Positions 5,591 through 10,088 of a DNA stretch of 10,088 bases are shown here, in pieces. Numbering within the stretch: position 1 is the stretch's first letter; every line of letters begins with the position of its first letter. The stretch comes from Campylobacterales bacterium (GTDB lineage Bacteria > Campylobacterota > Campylobacteria > Campylobacterales > QNZT01), in assembly GCA_027080605.1 (NCBI GenBank), contig JALWRO010000218.1, positions 1-10,088 of the forward strand, given 5' to 3'. The notes under the pieces are model-generated. The model did no database searches and had not been told where the DNA came from. It saw only the letters and a list, made by a program, of their open reading frames with translations. A program made the position numbers and the translations under genes.

Positions 5591-7131
5591 AAAACCCCTG
5601 GGACATCACCCCCAAAGAACGCGCCCTGTTCACCTTCATCGTGATGCTAGGCGCGTTTATGGCGATTTTGGATACAACGGTGGTGGATGTTATCGTTCCG
5701 AAGCTGACAGGTCCGCTCTCTTCGGATCTTTACGGGGTGCAATGGATTATCACCTCCTATATGGTCTCGGCGGCAATTGCGTTGCTTGTGACGGAGTATT
5801 TGATCAAGCGTTTCGGTTCAAAGGCTATTTTTATTCTCGGTGTTGCGCTTTTTTCAGCGGCGTCGTTTTTCTGCGGTGTTTCCAACGATCTTTCGGCTAT
5901 TATTGTCGCGCGGATCGTGCAGGGGTTTGGCGAGGCGCTGATTATGGTGACGAGTCATATTATGGTTTTCTCTTTTTTCCCGCCGGACAAACAGGGGCTG
6001 GCGATGGGTATTTTCGCGCTGGGTGTGAGTTTCGCACCGGCGCTTGGACCGACGGTGGGCGGATACCTGACAGAGTACTACAACTGGAGAATGGTCTTTT
6101 TTATCAATGTACCCATCGGTATTTTACTGACAATCGCGGCGGCGCTGTATCTACCCAAAGAGCAGATGTTTGAAAAACTCAAATTCAATTTCACCAGCTT
6201 TTTCCTGCTCTCCATCGCCACCATATCTTTGCTGATTATGCTCTCCAAAGGGCAGCAGCGGGGATGGTTTCATGACGAGCTGATCGGCACGCTCTTTTTT
6301 GTTTCCATCATCAGCTTTCTACTTTACGGCGTCAGTGAACTCAATAGCCGCTATACGCTCATTGACTTTAGCCTTTTCAAAAATTCAGACTTTACCAACG
6401 GCATTCTCATCTACTTTTTCGTGCTTGGGTTTTCGATGTACCAGTACTTTTACCTGCTTCCGGTTTACTACGAACATGTCAAGATGCTGCCGACAATGGA
6501 CGCGGGTATCGCCGTCTTTGCCTTTGCGCTTTTTATCGGTATTTTTTCACCGGTTGCGGGCATACTGAGCGATAAAATAGGCGCGAAAAAGACAGTCGGC
6601 ATTGCGGCGGTTGTCTATATTCTGGGTTCAATCACTCTGCTTCCGACACTCAACTACTACACACCGCTGACACAGGCGATGCTGCTGACCATTCCTTTCG
6701 GTATCGGGATGGGGATGTTTTTCGCCCCGGTGACGGTATTGCTCTTGCAAAGCGCTCCGGCGAACAAGGGAGAACTGGCAATCGTCCTGATGGACTACTT
6801 TCGCTTTGTCGGAGGCAGTTTCGGCACGGCGCTTGCCACCAACAATATGGAGTATTTCAAAGCGATGAATTTCGACCATATGACAGAGATTCAAAACTAC
6901 GAATATCTCAATGATTTTTTACACGCCATCATGCACTACACAGGCATGACATGGGGACAGACCAAAGCGATTTTTGCCAATTATGAAACTTTCATGAGCT
7001 TCAACTACGGCTTTTACAATACATTCATGCACGCAGGGTACTGGGGCATACTCGGTTCCCTGTTCGTCGTGGCACTCTTTCTCATGAAACCCAAAAAACC
7101 GATACAAGTCGTATCAAAAAAGGAGAACTAA
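5554..7131 (+). CDS. emrB: EmrB-like 14-TM major facilitator (DHA2) drug efflux transporter, 525 aa
   Basis: Proton-driven inner membrane exporter expected to work with the adaptor at 4044-5186 and the TolC-type channel. DHA2 motifs are in order: LDTTVVDVIVP (39-49, motif D1), WIITSYM (64-70), LIKRFGSK (83-90, motif A), ARIVQG (119-124, motif B), ALGVSFAPALGPTVGGYL (155-172, motif C), NWRMVFFINVPIG (177-189). Hydrophobic segments continue to the C-terminus as expected for 14 helices. Length is normal for EmrB. The start at 5554 has AGGAA 6 nt upstream. Residues 1-12 come from the repeat array, and the recognisable protein begins at about NPWDITPKERALF, so the natural start has been replaced. 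The 3' end overlaps the next gene by 1 nt (TAATG). Substrate is not predictable, though lipophilic drugs or uncouplers are typical for the family. Confidence 0.93.
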   Translation: MPNAQCPPMPNAKNPWDITPKERALFTFIVMLGAFMAILDTTVVDVIVPKLTGPLSSDLYGVQWIITSYMVSAAIALLVTEYLIKRFGSKAIFILGVALFSAASFFCGVSNDLSAIIVARIVQGFGEALIMVTSHIMVFSFFPPDKQGLAMGIFALGVSFAPALGPTVGGYLTEYYNWRMVFFINVPIGILLTIAAALYLPKEQMFEKLKFNFTSFFLLSIATISLLIMLSKGQQRGWFHDELIGTLFFVSIISFLLYGVSELNSRYTLIDFSLFKNSDFTNGILIYFFVLGFSMYQYFYLLPVYYEHVKMLPTMDAGIAVFAFALFIGIFSPVAGILSDKIGAKKTVGIAAVVYILGSITLLPTLNYYTPLTQAMLLTIPFGIGMGMFFAPVTVLLLQSAPANKGELAIVLMDYFRFVGGSFGTALATNNMEYFKAMNFDHMTEIQNYEYLNDFLHAIMHYTGMTWGQTKAIFANYETFMSFNYGFYNTFMHAGYWGILGSLFVVALFLMKPKKPIQVVSKKEN

Positions 7132-8423
7132 TGCGAAAAATTGCACTGCTTTTACTACCCGGTCTCATTTACGCGCAGGATTTTATATCGTTGCTGAAAC
7201 TGGCGGATCACAACCTCCTGTTGCAGGCGAAATCTCAGGAAATTATCGCCAAAGACGCCCTCTACCGTTCCGCCAAAAGCAAAAACTACCCGACACTCGA
7301 CGCAAAACTGACAGCCGTCTATCTCAAAGATACGCCGACGATGAACTTCAACCTCCCCTTTCCGGGAATGCCCCCGAAAATAGAAGTTGGCAAAAAAGCG
7401 AACTATACCGGCGAAGTAGGCATCTCCTACCCGCTTTTCACTGGCTTCGCCATCTCCGGGATGATCGAAAAAGCGCAACTGGACAAAGAGAAAGCACAAC
7501 TGGAACAAAAAGATCTCAAACGCAAACTCTATCTGCAGATCGCTTCGCTTTACAGTGCTCTCTACAGCCTGAACCACGCCATTTCCGCCAACAAAGAGGC
7601 AGTCAACGCCACAGAAGCTTCACTCAAAAAAGCCCGGGGATTTTACAAAGCGGGACTCCTCGCCCCATCCGAACTGGCAAATATCAAAGCCCAAAAGTTC
7701 GCCATCCAGGCGGCACTGCAAAAATTTATCAGCCAGAAAAAGAGTGCCCTCCAGATACTCTCCTACCTGACCGGAAAACCAATCGACAAGATCGACAAAC
7801 TCCCGTCACTCACACTGCCCAAAAGCGCACAACTGACAGATCAGGCGCTTCATGAAAGAGCGGATATTCTCACCCTTCAAAAACTGCTTCAGATGGATGA
7901 GACAGACATCAAACTCGCCAAAAGCAACCGTTACCCTACCCTGGCGCTGATTGGAGCGCTGAAACTTCAGGGAGACAGCCTGAAACTCAACGGCGACGGA
8001 TTCACCAACCCCAACAAAAGCTATGTCGGCGCAGCGGTAGAGTGGAAGTTTTTCGACGGGTTTGAGACGAAACACAAACTCGACGCGGCAAAAGCCAAAA
8101 AACTCGGACGAATCCTCTACCTCAGAGACTACCAAAACCGCGTCAAAACAACCCTGCAAAGCGAAATAGACACCCTCTTTGCACTGCAACTGCAATACAA
8201 AGCGAAACAAGCCCAGCTCGAAGCACAGGAGAGTTACTACAAACTCACCCGGGGACGCTTCGCAAACCACCTCGCCAGCGCCGACGAACTCAGCCGCGCC
8301 ATCGCAGCCAGAGCAGGTGCCAAAGCAGAATTTGAACAGATCAAAGCGGAGATTTTCAAACAAAAGTGTACCATACTGCTGGAAACATCGCTGGAAGAGT
8401 TTCAAAAAGCGGTGAAAGGTTAA
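7131..8423 (+). CDS. TolC-family outer membrane efflux channel, 430 aa
   Basis: Outer membrane factor that would complete the EmrAB-type tripartite pump and possibly also serve the divergent ABC pump, which has no channel gene in the window. A short signal peptide (MRKIALLLLPGLIYA, likely cleaved before Gln16) is followed by long, heptad-like helices. Two related halves are visible, each with a YPTL helix end (SKNYPTLDAKL at about 55 and KSNRYPTLALIGAL at about 264) and a strand region (GISYPLFTGFA; VEWKFFDGFETKHKLD). This repeat arrangement and the length are typical of TolC/OEP proteins. The ATG overlaps the transporter stop (TAATG), and AGGAG (7121-7125) lies 5 nt upstream. Last gene of the operon. 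Confidence 0.93.
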   Translation: MRKIALLLLPGLIYAQDFISLLKLADHNLLLQAKSQEIIAKDALYRSAKSKNYPTLDAKLTAVYLKDTPTMNFNLPFPGMPPKIEVGKKANYTGEVGISYPLFTGFAISGMIEKAQLDKEKAQLEQKDLKRKLYLQIASLYSALYSLNHAISANKEAVNATEASLKKARGFYKAGLLAPSELANIKAQKFAIQAALQKFISQKKSALQILSYLTGKPIDKIDKLPSLTLPKSAQLTDQALHERADILTLQKLLQMDETDIKLAKSNRYPTLALIGALKLQGDSLKLNGDGFTNPNKSYVGAAVEWKFFDGFETKHKLDAAKAKKLGRILYLRDYQNRVKTTLQSEIDTLFALQLQYKAKQAQLEAQESYYKLTRGRFANHLASADELSRAIAARAGAKAEFEQIKAEIFKQKCTILLETSLEEFQKAVKG

Positions 8424-8432
8424 CCTCTCCTG

Positions 8433-8481
8433 TCCCTGTTTCTAATCTTTACAAACAAAAACTAATCCGCAAAAACAGGGA
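8433..8481. repeat. 9-bp inverted repeat with a 31-nt loop after the TolC-type gene
   Basis: TCCCTGTTT (8433-8441) and AAACAGGGA (8473-8481) are perfect inverted copies between the convergent tolC-like and toxin genes. The stem is followed by no T-run on either strand and the loop is long, so it is not a standard intrinsic terminator. It may still act as a 3'-end structure for one or both transcripts. Confidence 0.35.
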
Positions 8482-8512
8482 TATCACCTTCAAAAAGGAA
8501 TATACAGTTTGC

Positions 8513-8755
8513 TCAATATGCCTCTTTTCTATGTTTTATATGAACGACAATCAAAACATCCTCAACCACACCAAACAAAACTCTGTAATCTCCTGTTCTG
8601 TATCTAAAAGGAGGATAATGATTTTTCAACTTTTTGATATTGGTCAAGTCCGGATATGCCTCAAGTTCTTTGATCTTCTTTAAAATTAATTTTGCCTTAT
8701 ACTTATCGATCTTTTTTAACTCCTTTTTGGCACTTTCCTGAATCTCAATTTTCAT
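8513..8755 (-). CDS. RelE/ParE-superfamily type II toxin, 80 aa
   Basis: Probable mRNA interferase or gyrase-directed toxin of a type II toxin-antitoxin pair. The protein has the family pattern: an N-terminal strand with SAKKELKKIDK, a basic helix pair (KAKLILKKIKELEAYP), KLKNHYPPFRYRTGDYRVLF (42-61), and the last strand VLIVVHIKHRKEAY. Arg53/Arg58, the HR pair at 75-76 and C-terminal Tyr80 sit where RelE-like toxins carry catalytic or RNA-contacting residues, which favours RelE over ParE. Direct evidence of ribonuclease activity is lacking. The gene overlaps the preceding antitoxin gene by 4 nt (ATGA), the usual antitoxin-first order. It is convergent with the tolC-like gene 89 bp away. Confidence 0.88.
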   Translation of the reverse strand: MKIEIQESAKKELKKIDKYKAKLILKKIKELEAYPDLTNIKKLKNHYPPFRYRTGDYRVLFGVVEDVLIVVHIKHRKEAY

Positions 8756-8982
8756 TCAAACTCTTTCAATACCTCATCGATATCATAGGTCTTCTCACCT
8801 TTTTCACGCCTTTTTCTCGCCTCATTTACATAGACAAAATCGGGATCGCCCTCCTCAATGACTTCTATATTCAATTCACCGCCTGGAATTTGGCTTATAA
8901 TCTTCACATCATCTTTTAGATTTCTGAGAAGATACATAACTTTTTCCAAAGCACTCTCTTTTATATCGATCGTTACTTGCAT
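8752..8982 (-). CDS. Antitoxin partner of the RelE/ParE toxin, 76 aa
   Basis: Small acidic protein directly upstream of and overlapping the toxin gene. The N-terminus (QVTIDIKESALEKVMYLLRN) looks like a strand-helix segment suited to a ribbon-helix-helix or similar DNA-binding dimer. The C-terminus (YDIDEVLKEFE) is charged and probably becomes ordered on the toxin surface. AAAGGAG (8997-8991) lies 8 nt before the ATG. A palindrome overlapping the promoter at 9036-9055 fits autoregulation by the complex. Assignment rests on position, size and the toxin neighbour. I do not recognise the exact antitoxin subfamily. Confidence 0.82.
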   Translation of the reverse strand: MQVTIDIKESALEKVMYLLRNLKDDVKIISQIPGGELNIEVIEEGDPDFVYVNEARKRREKGEKTYDIDEVLKEFE

Positions 8983-9035
8983 CAGTCCGTCTCCTTTGCA
9001 TACAATATCTCTTCAATTCCATTTATTTTGGTAGA

Positions 9036-9055
9036 ATTATTTTAGCATAAATAAT
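9036..9055 (-). promoter_or_regulatory. Promoter and candidate operator of the toxin-antitoxin operon
   Basis: On the minus strand an extended -10 (TGC-TAAAAT, 9047-9039) lies about 57 nt before the antitoxin start. It is enclosed by ATTATTT/AAATAAT arms (9055-9049 and 9042-9036) with a 6-nt spacer. An operator over the -10 is the usual design for type II pairs. The palindrome is AT-only and could be chance. Confidence 0.4.
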
Positions 9056-9145
9056 CTCCATAAAGTTTTTTGGCTTTTTCCCTGAATTATTGAAGAGAAT
9101 ATATTGATGACAAATACTAACTGCAATAGTTTAACCCACAGTCGC

Positions 9146-9151
9146 TATAAT
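9146..9151 (+). promoter_or_regulatory. -10 box upstream of the hydrogenase protease gene
   Basis: A perfect TATAAT lies 34 nt before the hupD-like start codon, which would place transcription start near 9158. No convincing -35 is visible. The gene starts a new transcription unit here because the upstream toxin-antitoxin pair faces away. Confidence 0.45.
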
Positions 9152-9185
9152 GAAAAGAAAGAATTCAGTCAAAAGAGCTTGAGAG

Positions 9186-9728
9186 ATGAGTAAACTTACC
9201 TTACTCGGCATCGGCAATGTCCTGCAAAAAGATGACGGTATCGGTGTCTATGCCGCCGAGTACCTGCTGCACAACTACACTTTCACGCCCGACATTGAGA
9301 TCATCAACGGCGGTGTAGAGGGGATCAAACTGTTTGATATTTTCATCGAAAATGAGGAAGTGGTCATTTTGGATACGATTGCGCTGGAGGATGCGCCGGG
9401 CAGTATCTACAACATCCCTGCCGAAGAGCTGGGTGGATACGGGTTAAACAGTGGCAGTGCGCATGAGATCGGGGTGTTGCAGTGTCTGGATATGCTCGAA
9501 CTTCAGGGTAAACCGAAACCAAAATCCAACATCGTCGCTATCGTTCCGGCGGAGATCACCTTTGCGTTTGGGTTGAGTTCTGAGCTGCATGAAGTGTTCG
9601 ACCGCTATATCGGCGTAATCCTTTCCGATCTGCGAAACAGAGGCATTACAGCATCGCAAAAAGCAGAGACTGTTTCACTCGAAAAGATCATCATGAAGTT
9701 CAAAGACCCCGCCTCTTTCAGAGCTTGA
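9186..9728 (+). CDS. hupD: [NiFe]-hydrogenase maturation endopeptidase (HupD/HyaD/HycI family), 180 aa
   Basis: Nickel-dependent protease that removes the C-terminal tail of the hydrogenase large subunit after the NiFe centre is installed. Family motifs are clear: LGIGNVLQKDDGIG (7-20), NGGVEGIKLFDIF (41-53), VVILDT (59-64) and SAHEIGVLQ (91-99). Candidate nickel ligands by comparison with HybD are Asp17, Asp63 and His93. The first is Asp (DDG) where HybD has Glu, as in HycI. C-terminal to about residue 150 is a 30-residue tail (TASQKAETVSLEKIIMKFKD) that looks like an extension beyond the core. GAG-rich sequence just before the ATG gives only a weak ribosome-binding site. No hydrogenase structural or hyp gene is in the window, so the substrate is probably encoded farther left or right, or elsewhere. 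The 3' end overlaps the convergent gene by 11 bp. Confidence 0.9.
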   Translation: MSKLTLLGIGNVLQKDDGIGVYAAEYLLHNYTFTPDIEIINGGVEGIKLFDIFIENEEVVILDTIALEDAPGSIYNIPAEELGGYGLNSGSAHEIGVLQCLDMLELQGKPKPKSNIVAIVPAEITFAFGLSSELHEVFDRYIGVILSDLRNRGITASQKAETVSLEKIIMKFKDPASFRA

Positions 9729-10088
9729 CCAAACTCGTCTCCCAGCCATCGTACTGCGCTGCAAATTTTCCCGCCGTTTCAATCAGGTAGAGTGTCACTT
9801 CGTCGATATCGTAGTAAAAGGGTTTGTCCTGGCGGTAGATCTTCACACCCTCAAACCCCTCTTCATGCACCACATCTTCCATATATTTGAAGCCTTCCTT
9901 CTCCACCGCTTCCAGAAACGGTGCTTTCTGATCGATGTCCGCAAAAAAGATGCGGTGCTCAATCGCACGTTTTTGATGCAGCGCATCGCCCTGTGCTTTC
10001 AGCGCATCACACACTTTGTGGTTTTGGATAATCTGCCATTCGACGGCGGTCGGAAAAAGAAGATTTTGGTAATAGTGCCATTCTGGGT
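9718..10088 (-). CDS. DUF695/RraB-domain protein, C-terminal part (partial, runs off right edge)
   Basis: The frame is open through the window edge. Upstream of the GTG at 10014 it reads PEWHYYQNLLFPTAVEWQII, so that GTG is internal and the gene starts outside the window. The visible 122 residues contain the end of a DUF695-like domain (FPTAVEWQIIQNHKVCDAL). A complete RraB-like domain follows: EHRIFFADIDQKAPFLEAVE, GFKYMEDVV, then IDEVTLYLIETAGKFAAQYD and GWETSLVKL. DUF695 fused to RraB is a known arrangement. RraB was named for inhibiting RNase E in E. coli, but as far as I know Campylobacterota lack a classical RNase E, so that function should not be transferred. The real role is unknown. 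It is convergent with the hydrogenase protease gene, with the last 11 bp shared. Confidence 0.75.
   Translation of the reverse strand, partial: PEWHYYQNLLFPTAVEWQIIQNHKVCDALKAQGDALHQKRAIEHRIFFADIDQKAPFLEAVEKEGFKYMEDVVHEEGFEGVKIYRQDKPFYYDIDEVTLYLIETAGKFAAQYDGWETSLVKL

Noticed and set aside
8433..8481. Intrinsic terminator for the efflux operon
   Set aside because: The 9-bp arms are perfect, but the loop is 31 nt and no T-run follows on either strand, so I list it only as an inverted repeat.
9107..9193. 28-codon open frame (MTNTNCNSLTHSRYNEKK...) ending across the hupD-like start, a possible leader peptide
   Set aside because: It has only a distant GAAGAG before its ATG, contains the best -10 box for hupD inside it, and has no recognisable features. 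It would be transcribed only from an unseen upstream promoter.

Overview
This window looks like a chromosomal stretch of a Campylobacterota (epsilonproteobacterial) chemolithotroph of the Sulfurimonas/Sulfurovum/Sulfuricurvum sort. The basis is protein style (short Lys-rich signal peptides, the adaptor and TolC families), a [NiFe]-hydrogenase maturation protease, and moderate GC. The assignment is by recognition, not by search.

Positions 1-3933 (minus strand) hold an ABC-type export operon read right to left: TetR-family regulator, HlyD/YbhG-type periplasmic adaptor, tandem-NBD ATPase of the YbhF type, and the first half of an ABC-2 permease that leaves the window. The genes are tightly packed (1-nt gap, 14-nt gap, ATGA overlap). 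Positions 4044-8423 (plus strand) hold a second, divergent export operon: EmrA-like adaptor, a small S23/four-helix-bundle gene, EmrB-like 14-TM DHA2 transporter, and a TolC-family outer membrane channel. The two operons share the AT-rich gap 3934-4043. It carries two palindromes, one of which contains a perfect TATAAT for the plus-strand operon, so the TetR protein probably controls two mechanistically different pumps, possibly sharing one outer membrane channel.

The most unusual object is at about 5164-5590. The four-helix-bundle gene is AT-rich and sits between the emrA-like and emrB-like genes. It is bracketed by arrays of a 7-bp repeat (NGGCATT on the left, its reverse complement AATGCCN on the right). 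The arrays form a 21-bp inverted repeat with one mismatch. The left array supplies the end and stop codon of the adaptor and the start codon of the small gene. The right array supplies the small gene's stop and the start codon and first 12 residues of the transporter. This looks like a compact mobile element that inserted without breaking the operon, with an architecture like the S23-encoding intervening sequences of 23S rRNA.

Positions 8424-9055 hold a RelE/ParE-type toxin and its antitoxin on the minus strand with their own promoter. Positions 9186-9728 (plus) encode a HupD/HycI-type hydrogenase maturation protease with no hydrogenase subunit gene visible. It overlaps convergently by 11 bp with a partial DUF695/RraB-domain gene (minus) that runs off the right edge.
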